In this document: positions 50,673-59,281 of the stretch, in pieces
Layout: every line of letters starts with the position of its first letter
How positions within the stretch are numbered: the stretch's first letter is position 1
DNA from: DASSKA01 sp963839365
GTDB taxonomy: Bacteria > Actinomycetota > Actinomycetes > Propionibacteriales > Nocardioidaceae
DNA: 64,000 nucleotides
Assembly (NCBI GenBank): GCA_963839365.1
Contig: CAWIUT010000010.1
Location: 124,001-188,000, forward strand
Direction of reading: 5' to 3'
The notes under the pieces: model-generated
The model's input: the letters and a program-made list of their open reading frames with translations, nothing else
Told to the model about the DNA's origin: nothing
Databases searched by the model: none
Made by a program: the position numbers and the translations under genes

Positions 50673-51242
50673 GTGGTGAGTGAGACGCGGGACTTCGACG
50701 TGCGCGCCCTCGGGGAGACGCTGCGTCTGGCCCGTCGCGACCGGGAGATGACGGTCGAGGCGCTCGCGTCGGAGGCGGGGGTCAGCACCGGGCTGATCAG
50801 CCAGCTCGAGCGCGGCCAGGGCAACCCTGCCTTCATGACCCTACGCCGGCTGGCCGAGGCACTGTCCCTGCCGGTGGCCCACTTCGTGCAGGGCCCGCCG
50901 ACGACCGGCATGGTCGTGCGCACCGGGCAGCGCAAGCAGCTGCACCTGCCTGACGCGGACCTGGTCTACGAGCTGCTCACCCCCTCGCTCCAGGGCAAGC
51001 TGGAGGTGCTCCGCACCCACATCCCCGCGGGCTGGACCAACGAGTCCAAGCCGTTCCGGCACGAGGGCGAGGAGTGCATCCATCTCCTTGAGGGCCGGCT
51101 CGAGGTGGTCGTCGGCAACGACCGGTTCTCCCTCGAGGAAGGGGACTCGATCACCTACGACGCCGCCCAGCCGCACTGGTATCTCAACGGCGCCGACCGC
51201 GCGGCCCTGATCCTGGGCGTGGTGACACCCCCGTCGTTTTGA
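50673..51242 (+). CDS. XRE-family regulator with cupin domain
   Basis: A 189-residue protein: HTH at about residues 10-68 (LGETLRLARRDREMTVEALASEAGVSTGLISQLERG) and a C-terminal cupin (EGEECIHLLEGRLEVVVGNDRFSLEEGDSITYDAAQPHWYLN), which probably binds a small ligand. Members of this family often regulate amino-acid or purine catabolism. GTG at 50673 (GTG 50676 is equally possible), with GGGAGA upstream. It lies upstream of the Dpp importer and ureide genes and is the likely local regulator. Confidence 0.87.
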   Translation: MVSETRDFDVRALGETLRLARRDREMTVEALASEAGVSTGLISQLERGQGNPAFMTLRRLAEALSLPVAHFVQGPPTTGMVVRTGQRKQLHLPDADLVYELLTPSLQGKLEVLRTHIPAGWTNESKPFRHEGEECIHLLEGRLEVVVGNDRFSLEEGDSITYDAAQPHWYLNGADRAALILGVVTPPSF

Positions 51243-51252
51243 CCCGCGACGA

Positions 51253-51281
51253 TTGACAATGTCCGACAACAGGCTGAAGAT
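51253..51281 (+). promoter_or_regulatory. Possible promoter of the Dpp-type importer
   Basis: TTGACA at 51253-51258 and GAAGAT at 51276-51281 with a 17-bp spacer could be -35 and weak -10 boxes. TGTCCGACA at 51260-51268 is a perfect odd palindrome between them and might be an operator. Confidence 0.4.
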
Positions 51282-51292
51282 CGTTCAATCTA

Positions 51293-52885
51293 ATGAAGAG
51301 TCGGAAGAGGGTAGCCGTGAGCAGACGAAGCACGTGGGTGGGAGCGGTCGGCCTCGCGCTGACCCTCACGATGGCGGCGGGCTGCTCGGGCGGCTCCAGC
51401 GTGAACGTGCACGGATCGTCATCCAACGGCGGAGGGTCCGGCGGCTCGGGCAGCTCGGGCGGGTCCGGCGGGATCCTGAACGCGGCCATCGGCGGGGAGC
51501 CTGACCAGCTCGACCCGCACAAGACGTCGGCCTACTACAGCTTCGAGGTCCTGGAGAACGTCTACGACACCCTGGTCGAGCCCGGGCCCAACCTGCAGAT
51601 GAAGCCGGAGCTGGCCACGTCGTGGGACGTCAGCAAGAACCAGCTGACGTGGACCTTCCACCTGCGCAAGGGCGTCACCTTCTCCGACGGGTCCCCGCTC
51701 ACCTCCAAGGACGTCGTCTACTCCTTCAACCGGATCATCAAGAACAAGCTGAACTCGGCCTACAAGTTCAGCACCGTCAAGTCGATCACCGCTCCGGACC
51801 CGACCACGGTGGTGTTCAAGCTGAGCGCGCCGACCCCGAACATGCTGTCCGACGTCGGCGGCTTCAAGGGCCTGGCCATCGTCGAGAAACAGAACGTGCA
51901 GTCCGGCAAGATCAAGACCGACCCCATCGGCAGCGGGCCGTTCAAGGTGGCCAACTACATCTCCGGCGACAAGATCGAGCTGGTGCGCAACGACAAGTAC
52001 TGGGGCCCCAAGCCGAAGCTGGACGGCGTGACGTACACGTTCGTCAAGGACCCGACCGTGGCGCTGCAGGACCTGCAGAGCGGGCAGGTGCAGTGGACCG
52101 ACAACCTGCCTCCCCAGCAGGTGTCGTCGCTGAAGCAGAGCTCGGACATCACCGTGAAGTCCGCGCCCTCGACCGACTACTGGTACCTGACCCTCAACGA
52201 GGCGCGGAAGCCGTTCAACGACGTGAAGGTGCGTCGCGCCATCGCCTTCGCGATCGACCGCCACGCGATCGCCCAGGCCGCCAAGTTCGGCAACGCGACC
52301 GTCAACGAGACGGCGATCCCCAAGGCCAGCAAGTGGTACTTCGGCTACGCGCCGTACCACCACGACCCGCAGAAGGCGCGCCAGCTGCTCAACCAGGCCG
52401 GGGTGAAGAACCTGTCGATGGACCTGATGGTCACCAGCGAGTACCCGGAGACGGTCCGGGCCGCCCAGGTGATCAGCTCCGAGCTCGGCAAGGTCGGCAT
52501 CAACGTCAAGATCCGCACCCTCGACTTCGGCCAGTGGCTCGACGAGGAGGGCAAGGGGCACTTCGACTCCTTCATGCTCGGCTGGCTGGGCAACCTGGAC
52601 CCGGACGAGTACTACTACGCCCAGCAGCACAGCGGGGGGAACTTCAACTTCCAGCACTACAGCAACCCGAAGGTGGACAAGCTGCTCGACCAGGCGCGCA
52701 CCCAGACCAACGCGTCGGCCCGTAAGCAGGAGTACGACCAGGCGGCCAAGATGATCGTCGACGACGCCAGCTACATCTACCTCTACAACCCCGACGTCGT
52801 GCAGGGCTGGTCGAACAAGGTCCACGGCTACCAGGTCCGCAGCGACCGGGCGGTCCGGTTCGGTCAGACCAGCCTCTCCCAGTGA
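51293..52885 (+). CDS. Peptide/nickel-type (DppA/OppA) ABC transporter substrate-binding lipoprotein
   Basis: The 530-residue protein has a lipoprotein signal ending at C31 (TMAAGC), a Gly/Ser linker, and an SBP_bac_5 fold beginning GGILNAAIGGEPDQLDPHKTSAYYSFEVLENVYDTLV. It would deliver a peptide or similar solute to the DppBCDF importer. ATG 51293 is used; GTG 51317 has a better ribosome site (GAAGAGGG) and leaves the signal intact, so the true start may be 24 nt later. Its ligand may be a purine-derived or ureide compound, judged by its neighbours (inference). Confidence 0.88.
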   Translation: MKSRKRVAVSRRSTWVGAVGLALTLTMAAGCSGGSSVNVHGSSSNGGGSGGSGSSGGSGGILNAAIGGEPDQLDPHKTSAYYSFEVLENVYDTLVEPGPNLQMKPELATSWDVSKNQLTWTFHLRKGVTFSDGSPLTSKDVVYSFNRIIKNKLNSAYKFSTVKSITAPDPTTVVFKLSAPTPNMLSDVGGFKGLAIVEKQNVQSGKIKTDPIGSGPFKVANYISGDKIELVRNDKYWGPKPKLDGVTYTFVKDPTVALQDLQSGQVQWTDNLPPQQVSSLKQSSDITVKSAPSTDYWYLTLNEARKPFNDVKVRRAIAFAIDRHAIAQAAKFGNATVNETAIPKASKWYFGYAPYHHDPQKARQLLNQAGVKNLSMDLMVTSEYPETVRAAQVISSELGKVGINVKIRTLDFGQWLDEEGKGHFDSFMLGWLGNLDPDEYYYAQQHSGGNFNFQHYSNPKVDKLLDQARTQTNASARKQEYDQAAKMIVDDASYIYLYNPDVVQGWSNKVHGYQVRSDRAVRFGQTSLSQ

Positions 52886-52906
52886 GCCGGGTCGGGTAGC
52901 TCCCTC

Positions 52907-53851
52907 GTGCTGCGATACCTCGTCAGACGACTGCTGCAGTCCGCCATCGTCCTGCTCGGTGTCACGGTCGTGGTGTTCCTGCTGCTCCAGCTGGTGCCGG
53001 GCGACCCGGTGCGGCTGGCGCTCGGGACGCGCTTCGACCAGGCGACCTACCAGGCGCTGCGGCACCGGTCCGGGCTGGACCAGCCGCTGCTGATGCAGTA
53101 CCTGCACTACCTCGGACACGCGGTCACCGGAGACCTGGGCGTGAGCTTCCGTAGCGGCCAGCCGGTGACCACCATCCTGCTCCAGCGGTTGCCGGCGACG
53201 CTGTCGCTGGCCATCACGGCCGTGGTGCTCGCCGTCCTCATCGCGTTCCCCCTCGGTGTGCTCTCCGGGATCCGCAGCGGGTCCACGATCAACCACGTCG
53301 CCCGCGTGTTCAGCCAGTTCGGGGTCTCGGTGCCCGACTTCTGGATGGGGATCATGGCGATCCTGCTGTTCACCGGCGTGCTCGGCTGGCTGCCGCCGTC
53401 GGGGTACGTCGCACTCACCGACGACCCGCTGGGGTGGGCGGCGCACGTGATCATGCCGGCCGCGACCATCGGACTGGTCACGGCGTCGATCCTGACCCGG
53501 TTCATCCGCTCCTCGGTGCTCGAGGTGCTCGCCGAGGACTACATCCGCACCGCGAACGGCAAGGGCATCAAGCGGCGCCGGGTGGTCACCCGGCACGTGC
53601 TGCGCAACGCCCTCATCCCCGTGGTCACCGTCGTCGCGGTCCAGCTCGCGAGCCTGCTCGGAGGTGTCATCGTCGTGGAGGTCCTCTTCGCCTGGCCCGG
53701 GCTCGGGCTGCTCACCTACGACGCCGTACAGGCGCGGGACTACCCGGTGCTGCAGGGCGCGGTGCTCCTGGTCGCCGCGCTGTTCCTCGTCGTGAACCTG
53801 CTGGTGGACCTGCTCTACGCCCGCCTCGACCCGCGGATCCGGGTCCGATGA
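52907..53851 (+). CDS. ABC transporter permease, DppB family
   Basis: A 314-residue permease with the DppB start LRYLVRRLLQSAIVLLGVTVVVFLLLQLVPGDPVRL, about six helices, and the EAA loop DYIRTANGKGIKRRRVVTRHVLRNALIPVVT. GTG start 21 nt after the receptor gene. Overlaps DppC by 4 nt. Confidence 0.92.
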   Translation: MLRYLVRRLLQSAIVLLGVTVVVFLLLQLVPGDPVRLALGTRFDQATYQALRHRSGLDQPLLMQYLHYLGHAVTGDLGVSFRSGQPVTTILLQRLPATLSLAITAVVLAVLIAFPLGVLSGIRSGSTINHVARVFSQFGVSVPDFWMGIMAILLFTGVLGWLPPSGYVALTDDPLGWAAHVIMPAATIGLVTASILTRFIRSSVLEVLAEDYIRTANGKGIKRRRVVTRHVLRNALIPVVTVVAVQLASLLGGVIVVEVLFAWPGLGLLTYDAVQARDYPVLQGAVLLVAALFLVVNLLVDLLYARLDPRIRVR

Positions 53852-54774
53852 GCGCCGCGGACACCGCCGAGGAACCCGCGGTCGAGACCGTGGCGGCCCC
53901 ACGGGCGGAGAGCACGGGACGGCGGCTCTTCATCGCGCTGCGGCACGACCCGCTCGCGGTCGCCGGCACGGTGGTGCTGGTGCTGCTCGTGATCGCCGGG
54001 CTGCTTGGGCCGTGGCTGGCGCCGTACGGCCAGAACGACGTCGACATCGCCCACATGCTGCAGGGACCGAGCGGGGCGCACTGGTTCGGTACCGACGACC
54101 TGGGCCGCGACGTGTTCAGCAGGGTGCTGCTCGCGGCAAGGGTCTCCCTGGAGGTCGGGGCCGTCAGCGTCGGCCTGGCGCTGGTGGCCGGTGTGGCGAT
54201 CGGGCTGAGCGCCGGCTACTACGGCGGCTGGGTCGACAACGCGCTGATGCGCTGCATGGACGTGCTGTTCGCCTTCCCCGTCCTGCTGCTCGCCGTCGCG
54301 ATCGTGGCCGTGCTCGGCCCGGGGCTGGGCACCGCGATGGTGGCGATCGGTGTCGTCTACGCGCCTATCTTCGCCCGGATCACCCGCGCGTCGGTGCTGT
54401 CGGTGCGCGAGCAGGTGTTCGTGCGCGCGGCGATGTCGATCGGCGCCTCCGACCTGCGGATCATGCGCCGCCACGTGCTGCCGAACATCGCCGCCCCGCT
54501 GATCGTCCAGACCTCGCTGTCCCTGGCCTTCGCGATCCTCTCCGAGGCGGCCCTGTCCTTCCTCGGACTGGGGGTCCAGCCGCCGGCCCCGTCGTGGGGA
54601 AGGATGCTCTACGACGGTCGCAGCTACATCCCGGACGCCTGGTGGCTCGGGATCTTCCCCGGTGCCGCGATCTTCCTGACCGTGCTGGCGTTCAACCTGG
54701 TCGGGGACGCCCTGCGGGACGTGCTCGACCCGCGCCAGCTCACGCTCAGCGAGTCGAGGAGGACCAGCCGATGA
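53848..54774 (+). CDS. ABC transporter permease, DppC family
   Basis: A 308-residue permease: an N-terminal cytoplasmic extension of about 25 residues (acidic, Ala-rich), a helix (AVAGTVVLVLLVIAGLLGPWLAPYG), HWFGTDDLGRDVFSRVL, and the EAA loop FVRAAMSIGASDLRIMRRHVLPN. Pairs with DppB. Start and stop overlap neighbouring genes (ATGA). Confidence 0.92.
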   Translation: MSAADTAEEPAVETVAAPRAESTGRRLFIALRHDPLAVAGTVVLVLLVIAGLLGPWLAPYGQNDVDIAHMLQGPSGAHWFGTDDLGRDVFSRVLLAARVSLEVGAVSVGLALVAGVAIGLSAGYYGGWVDNALMRCMDVLFAFPVLLLAVAIVAVLGPGLGTAMVAIGVVYAPIFARITRASVLSVREQVFVRAAMSIGASDLRIMRRHVLPNIAAPLIVQTSLSLAFAILSEAALSFLGLGVQPPAPSWGRMLYDGRSYIPDAWWLGIFPGAAIFLTVLAFNLVGDALRDVLDPRQLTLSESRRTSR

Positions 54775-55796
54775 GCCAGGAGGCGGTGCTCTCGATCGAG
54801 GACCTGTCGGTGACCTTCAACACCCGGCACGGGGTGGCGCAGGTCGTGGCCGGCGTGGACTGGTCGGTGGCCAAGGGGGAGACTCTCGCGCTGGTGGGCG
54901 AGTCGGGGAGCGGGAAGAGCATGACCGTGCTGGCGTCGACCGGCCTGGCGCCGCCCGCCGCGCGCGTCGGTGGGGCGGCCCGGCTGCTCGGGCAGGACCT
55001 CATCGGCATGCCCGAGAACACGCGGCGCCGGCTGCGCGGCCGGCACGTCGGGTTCGTCTACCAGGACCCGATGACCTCGCTGAACCCCGTGCTGCCGATC
55101 GGCCGCCAGGTCTCCGAGGCGTGCGAGGAGCACCTGGGTATGTCGCACAAGGAGGCCGCCGAGCGCGCCGTCGATCTCCTGGACCTGGTCGGCATCCCCT
55201 CGGCGCGGGAACGTGCGCGTGCCTACCCGCATCAGTTCTCCGGCGGCATGCGGCAGCGGGTGGTGATCGCGATGGCGCTGTCCTGCGACCCGGACCTGCT
55301 GATCGCCGACGAACCGACCACGGCGCTCGACGTCACCACGCAGGCCCAGATCATCGAGCTGGTCGCCGACCTTCAGCAGCGGCTCGGCACCGCGGTCGTG
55401 TGGATCACCCATGACCTGGGGGTCGTCGCCGGGATCGCCGACCGGGTGGCGGTGATGTACGCCGGACGGATCGTCGAGACCGCGCCGGTGGACGACCTGT
55501 TCACCAGCCCCTCGCACCCCTACACCCGTGCACTGCTCGAGGCCCGTCCGCGCCCGGAGCTGGCCGGCCAGGACCTGGTGGCCATCCCCGGCTCGCCGCC
55601 CAGCCCCTTCGAGCTGCCGAAGGGCTGCGCGTTCTGGCCGCGCTGCCCGGTGCGTGGGGACAGCCGGTGTGAGCACGAGCTGCCCGAGCTGGTCGAGGTG
55701 GCCGCCGGGCACTCCGCCCGCACGTTCTACCCGCTCGACGGTGCCGTGTCCCGGTCGGCCGGCGGCGCAGAGGAGGCCCGATGGGTGAGGGACTGA
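54771..55796 (+). CDS. ABC transporter ATP-binding protein, DppD family
   Basis: A 341-residue ATPase with Walker A GESGSGKSM, signature FSGGMRQRVVIAMAL, Walker B LLIADEPTTALD, H-loop ITHDLG and the family's C-terminal Cys-containing oligopeptide domain (GCAFWPRCPVRGDSRCEHE), which can bind an iron-sulfur cluster in some homologues. Note the M in place of T/S after GKS in Walker A. Overlaps DppF by 16 nt. Confidence 0.93.
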   Translation: MSQEAVLSIEDLSVTFNTRHGVAQVVAGVDWSVAKGETLALVGESGSGKSMTVLASTGLAPPAARVGGAARLLGQDLIGMPENTRRRLRGRHVGFVYQDPMTSLNPVLPIGRQVSEACEEHLGMSHKEAAERAVDLLDLVGIPSARERARAYPHQFSGGMRQRVVIAMALSCDPDLLIADEPTTALDVTTQAQIIELVADLQQRLGTAVVWITHDLGVVAGIADRVAVMYAGRIVETAPVDDLFTSPSHPYTRALLEARPRPELAGQDLVAIPGSPPSPFELPKGCAFWPRCPVRGDSRCEHELPELVEVAAGHSARTFYPLDGAVSRSAGGAEEARWVRD

Positions 55797-56797
55797 TCGC
55801 CGAGGTCGAAGACCTGAAGGTGTGGTTCGCGGCGCCCGGCGGGAGCCAGGTGCAGGCGGTGGACGGGGTCTCCTTGCAGATCCGGCGCGGCGAGACGCTC
55901 GGGCTGGTGGGCGAGTCCGGCTCGGGCAAGTCCACCACCGCCCTCGCGCTGCTGCGGCTCGTCGACCCGACCGGTGGCCGCATCACGGTCGCCGGGCAGG
56001 ACGTGACGCACCGGTCGCGGCGCCGGCTGCGCCCGCTCCGCAAGCAGGTCGCGATGGTGTTCCAGGACCCGGCCGCCTCGCTGGACCCGCGCCGCACCGT
56101 GGGGGCGAGCATCGCCGAGCCGCTGATCGTGCACCGGCTGGCGTCCGGTCGAGACGCCCGGCGCCGACGGGTCCTGGAGCTGCTCGAGATGGTCGGGCTG
56201 CGCGCCGACCTGGCCGACCGGCACCCGCATGAGCTGTCCGGTGGCCAACGGCAGCGTGTCGGGATCGCCCGTGCGTTGGCCGGAGAGCCGGACCTGGTCG
56301 TCCTCGACGAACCCATCGCCTCCCTGGACCTTTCCGTGCAGGCACAGATCATGAACCTGCTGCGACGGTTGCAGCGCGAGCTGGGGCTCACCTACCTGTT
56401 CGTCGCGCACGACCTGGCCGCCGTGGAGCACATGAGCGACCGGGTCGCGGTGATGTACCTGGGCCGCATCGTGGAGACCGGCACCCCGGCGCAGATCTAC
56501 CGTGCGCCGGCTCATCCGTACACGGCTGCGCTGCTGTCGGCCGTGCCGGTGGCCGATCCCAAGGTGGAGCGTGAGCGACGCCGGGTCGTGCTGACCGGGG
56601 ACATCCCGAGCCCGGTGAACCCTCCGAGCGGGTGCAACTTCCGGACCCGTTGCCCGGTCGCCCAGGAGGCGTGCGCGCAGGATGACCCGGCGTTGAAGCT
56701 GGTCGAGGTCGGACACGCAGCCGCCTGCCTGTTCGCGGGGGAGGCGGTGCAGCGGATGAGTGCGCCCACGGCGGCCGCGGACAGCCAACCGCGCTGA
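55781..56797 (+). CDS. ABC transporter ATP-binding protein, DppF family
   Basis: A 338-residue ATPase: Walker A GESGSGKST, signature LSGGQRQRVGIARAL, Walker B LVVLDEPIASLD, H-loop VAHDLA and a C-terminal Cys motif (GCNFRTRCPVAQEACAQ). GAGGAGG ribosome site before ATG 55781. It completes the Dpp importer. Confidence 0.93.
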   Translation: MGEGLIAEVEDLKVWFAAPGGSQVQAVDGVSLQIRRGETLGLVGESGSGKSTTALALLRLVDPTGGRITVAGQDVTHRSRRRLRPLRKQVAMVFQDPAASLDPRRTVGASIAEPLIVHRLASGRDARRRRVLELLEMVGLRADLADRHPHELSGGQRQRVGIARALAGEPDLVVLDEPIASLDLSVQAQIMNLLRRLQRELGLTYLFVAHDLAAVEHMSDRVAVMYLGRIVETGTPAQIYRAPAHPYTAALLSAVPVADPKVERERRRVVLTGDIPSPVNPPSGCNFRTRCPVAQEACAQDDPALKLVEVGHAAACLFAGEAVQRMSAPTAAADSQPR

Positions 56798-56852
56798 CCC
56801 CGGGACCTCGCTGCCGTATCCTTCCCGCGAGCTCAGGCCCCGAGGAGGCAGC

Positions 56853-57095
56853 ATGCGTCTGACCGCGGAGTTCACCACCGAGCCGTTCGTCGGCGAGGGT
56901 GACCCGCCGCCGCACGCCAGCGCGGCGTTGCGGGCCGCCGAGCAGGCCGGCCTGGACTGCGACTTCGGGCCGCTCGGCACGTCGGTGTCCGGCGACCGGG
57001 ACGACCTGCTGCCCGCGCTGGCCCGGGTGCTGGCTGCCGCTTTCGCGAACGGGGCCACCCGGCTCACCCTCCAGGTGGAGCGCTCCGATGGCTGA
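56853..57095 (+). CDS. Thiamine-binding (MTH1187/YkoF-like) domain protein
   Basis: An 80-residue ferredoxin-like protein: LTAEFTTEPFVGE, RAAEQAGLDCDFGPLGTSVSGDRDDLLPALARVLAAAFANGATRLTLQVE. This matches the YkoF/MTH1187 family, which binds thiamine or related ligands. GAGGAGG ribosome site. Overlaps the next gene by 8 nt, so they are co-translated. Confidence 0.75.
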   Translation: MRLTAEFTTEPFVGEGDPPPHASAALRAAEQAGLDCDFGPLGTSVSGDRDDLLPALARVLAAAFANGATRLTLQVERSDG

Positions 57096-57513
57096 GCCCG
57101 ACCATCCGGCGCGGACCGACCGTCGGGCTCCGTCCGACCATGTGCTGCCGGCCGACCATCCCGTCCTGCTTGCGATCGCACCGCTGCTGTCCCGGCTGGG
57201 GGCCACCGTGGTGGCGCCCGAAGCGCTCGCCCCGTCCGACGTACCCCTGGAGTGGGAGGGGCGGCTGCTCGTCGGGGTCCGGCTGCCGCCACGCGAACCG
57301 GAGGCGGTCGGCGACCTGGGTCGGCTCCTCGATGACCTGTCCCGCGAGCTCGGCGGGCCGCTGCGGGAGCTGCCCCGGGACCAGAAGCAGCGCGCGGTGC
57401 GGCTGCTCGAGGAGCGCGGCGGGTTCACCTACCGCCGCTCGGCCGAGACCGTCGCGGAGGCGCTCGGGGTCACCCGGTTCACCGTCTACAACTACCTGAA
57501 CCGCAGCTGCTGA
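57088..57513 (+). CDS. HTH protein similar to the C-terminal half of YheO/DauR regulators
   Basis: A 141-residue protein whose C-terminal 50 residues (LPRDQKQRAVRLLEERGGFTYRRSAETVAEALGVTRFTVYNYLNR) match the HTH of YheO/DauR-type regulators. The N-terminal PAS-like sensor of that family is not seen; the first 80 residues are different and may bind another ligand. The pair with the thiamine-binding-fold protein is repeated near purine genes in other actinobacteria (from memory). A likely regulator of the ureide cluster. Confidence 0.7.
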   Translation: MAEPDHPARTDRRAPSDHVLPADHPVLLAIAPLLSRLGATVVAPEALAPSDVPLEWEGRLLVGVRLPPREPEAVGDLGRLLDDLSRELGGPLRELPRDQKQRAVRLLEERGGFTYRRSAETVAEALGVTRFTVYNYLNRSC

Positions 57514-57775
57514 GCGGTTCCGATCGAGGGTCGCCCGCCCGCCCGCAGTGCCGGGTACGTCCCCCGCCCGAGCATGCCGTCCCCAAGGCACGGACGGACT
57601 AGCCACTCCTGGGTCGATGCGAAGGCGCGGGCTACCCCGGCTGGCTCGACCGCGCCCTTTCAACGGCTGGTCCTTGCCTGGTGACCGGCCCCGTTCCTAG
57701 CGTCGAGCTCCCAGCGTCGAAATGGCCCGCGCGGCAGGGGACCGAGCGGGCGCAAGGTTTGGGAAGGGGACCGCA

Positions 57776-58294
57776 ATGCGCAAGATACTTCTCGCCCTGG
57801 TGGGGGTCATGCTCCTCCTGTTCGGCACCGTGACGCCTGCCGTCGCCCACGGGCACCACTCGCACCCGGCCACGACTTTCCGGGCACACATCCACGGCAA
57901 GGTGTCCTTCAAGCCGGCGCCCGCCGGATCCAAGTGCACCGAACCGCCGTTCGTGACGGTCTCGCGCGGTGCCGGGAACGCCACTCTCATGGGGCACGTC
58001 ACCATGCGGGAGCGGCACTGCTCGGGCAACGACATCACCGGCGTCATCAGGCTCACCGGCAAGCACGGATCGGTGTCCACGCGCTTCGCCGCGTCCTGCA
58101 CCCCGGTTCCACCGTTCCCGCCTGTGGTGACGTGCAAGGGCGTCTACAAGCTCGTCGGCGGCACCGGCCGGTTCGCGGAGGCCCATGGACGGGGCCACAT
58201 GACCGCGAAGGTCTTCCCGCCGCAGAACGTGCCCAACCCGATCACCGAGACGTGGCCGGGACGCTGGTTGCTGCGCGGCTGGATCCGCTACTGA
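57776..58294 (+). CDS. Secreted protein of unknown function
   Basis: A 172-residue protein with a signal peptide (KILLALVGVMLLLFGTVTPAVA, cleavage near residue 25), then a His-rich start (HGHHSHPATTF) and a beta-rich domain with four cysteines that may form two disulphides. No family recognised. ATG 57776 has GGGAAGGGG upstream. Alone, with a long spacer before it. Confidence 0.6.
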   Translation: MRKILLALVGVMLLLFGTVTPAVAHGHHSHPATTFRAHIHGKVSFKPAPAGSKCTEPPFVTVSRGAGNATLMGHVTMRERHCSGNDITGVIRLTGKHGSVSTRFAASCTPVPPFPPVVTCKGVYKLVGGTGRFAEAHGRGHMTAKVFPPQNVPNPITETWPGRWLLRGWIRY

Positions 58295-58353
58295 CCGGCA
58301 CGGGCATCGCCCGGACACGCGGGGAAGGGCTGCACGTCGGCCTGACGTGAGGA

Positions 58354-58392
58354 GGCGACCCCCGGCCCGCTTCTGCAGCGCCGAGGGTCGCC
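58354..58392. terminator. Possible bidirectional terminator
   Basis: GGCGACCC / GGGTCGCC arms with a 23-nt loop between the convergent genes at 57776-58294 and 58414-58755. The long loop makes it weak. Confidence 0.4.
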
Positions 58393-58413
58393 CGGACGGG
58401 GCCGTTCAAGCGG

Positions 58414-58755
58414 TCACTTGATGCCGAGCTCCGCCAGCGCCTCCTCGAAGGGCGTCAGGGACTCCTCACGCCCGACCACGTAGAGCTCGGAGGAGAAGTC
58501 CTGCATCAGCAGCATCCCTTTGTTCTCGAACTTCGTGACCTCCGGCGTTGTCATCAGGCCCAGGAGGGCCTCGTACTCCCCTTCGACGAACCACAGGTTC
58601 TCGCCGTTGGAGGTCCAGAACCACTTCGGTTCCGTGCACACGCCTTCGGCGGCCTTCTTGGCCACGAACTCGTCGAGCTCGCGCGCGTAGGCGACCGCCG
58701 CCCGCTCCCGCCCCGGGACCGGGTTGGTGAACTTGACCACGAGTGCAGTCTTCAT
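58414..58755 (-). CDS. Small soluble protein of unknown function
   Basis: A 113-residue protein (KTALVVKFTNPVPGRERAAVAYARELDEFV at the start, then PKWFWTSNGENLWFVEGEYEALL and LLMQDFSSELYVVG). The pattern of strands and helices suggests a small alpha/beta (ferredoxin-like, possibly dimeric) fold such as in ABM/YCII-type proteins. The family is not certain. GAGGGGAGC ribosome site before ATG 58753-58755. Confidence 0.6.
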   Translation of the reverse strand: MKTALVVKFTNPVPGRERAAVAYARELDEFVAKKAAEGVCTEPKWFWTSNGENLWFVEGEYEALLGLMTTPEVTKFENKGMLLMQDFSSELYVVGREESLTPFEEALAELGIK

Positions 58756-59006
58756 CGCTGCTCCCCTCTGTCTGGTGCCTGGAGGGCGAGCTCTTCTCGC
58801 ACCTCGGCACGTCCTTCAGCCTTGTTCGGAGATCAGGCGACCGTGAGGGGCCAAGGTCCCGGGTGCCTGTCCGCACGTCCGGACCGAGGCGCACCTGTGC
58901 GGGCGCCTGGGCGCCGGAGTGCAGAACGGCGGTGAAAATCCGGCCCGAACAGGGGAACTAGTGCGACATGAGAGCGTACGTCGGAGGTGAGGGGGAGCCG
59001 GTGGTG

Positions 59007-59126
59007 ATGTCGGTATGGGTCTGCTCCACCTGCGAGGTGGAGGGCCGCGACCTCGCGGCCGCGCCCACGTGCTGGAACTGCGGCGCCGCGGCGAGGGTCG
59101 TCGCTCGCCCGACCGTGAGGGAGTGA
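59007..59126 (+). CDS. Tiny zinc-ribbon protein
   Basis: A 39-residue protein, SVWVCSTCEVEGRD followed by TCWNCGAAARVV, with two CxxC pairs that would bind one zinc. GGGGGAG at 58991-58997 is well placed for ATG 59007; a longer start at ATG 58968 gives 52 residues. Similar tiny zinc-ribbon proteins are known in streptomycetes. Function unknown. Confidence 0.6.
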   Translation: MSVWVCSTCEVEGRDLAAAPTCWNCGAAARVVARPTVRE

Positions 59127-59204
59127 CGCCGCTGCGTCGGCTGACCGACCTCGGTGAGGACCAGCCGGCGGGTCGTTGACGGCGGACCGCGCGCGTGCTT
59201 GTCT

Positions 59205-59241
59205 CTCCTGCACGGAATCAACATTCCGTTGAAGGCAGGAG
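59205..59241. promoter_or_regulatory. Dyad symmetry upstream of uraD
   Basis: CGGAAT-CAAC-ATTCCG (59213-59228) is a perfect 6-bp dyad, enclosed by CTCCTGC (59205-59211) and GCAGGAG (59235-59241). It may be an operator for the purine-catabolic operon or fold as a leader hairpin. Confidence 0.5.
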
Positions 59242-59281
59242 CGGCGGACCCGCCGGGTCCGCGGGGCGACGAGGAGGGGCC

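Noticed and set aside
51419..53902. 827-codon minus-strand reading frame opposite the Dpp genes
   Set aside because: Covers two conserved genes in antisense and has no recognisable domain.
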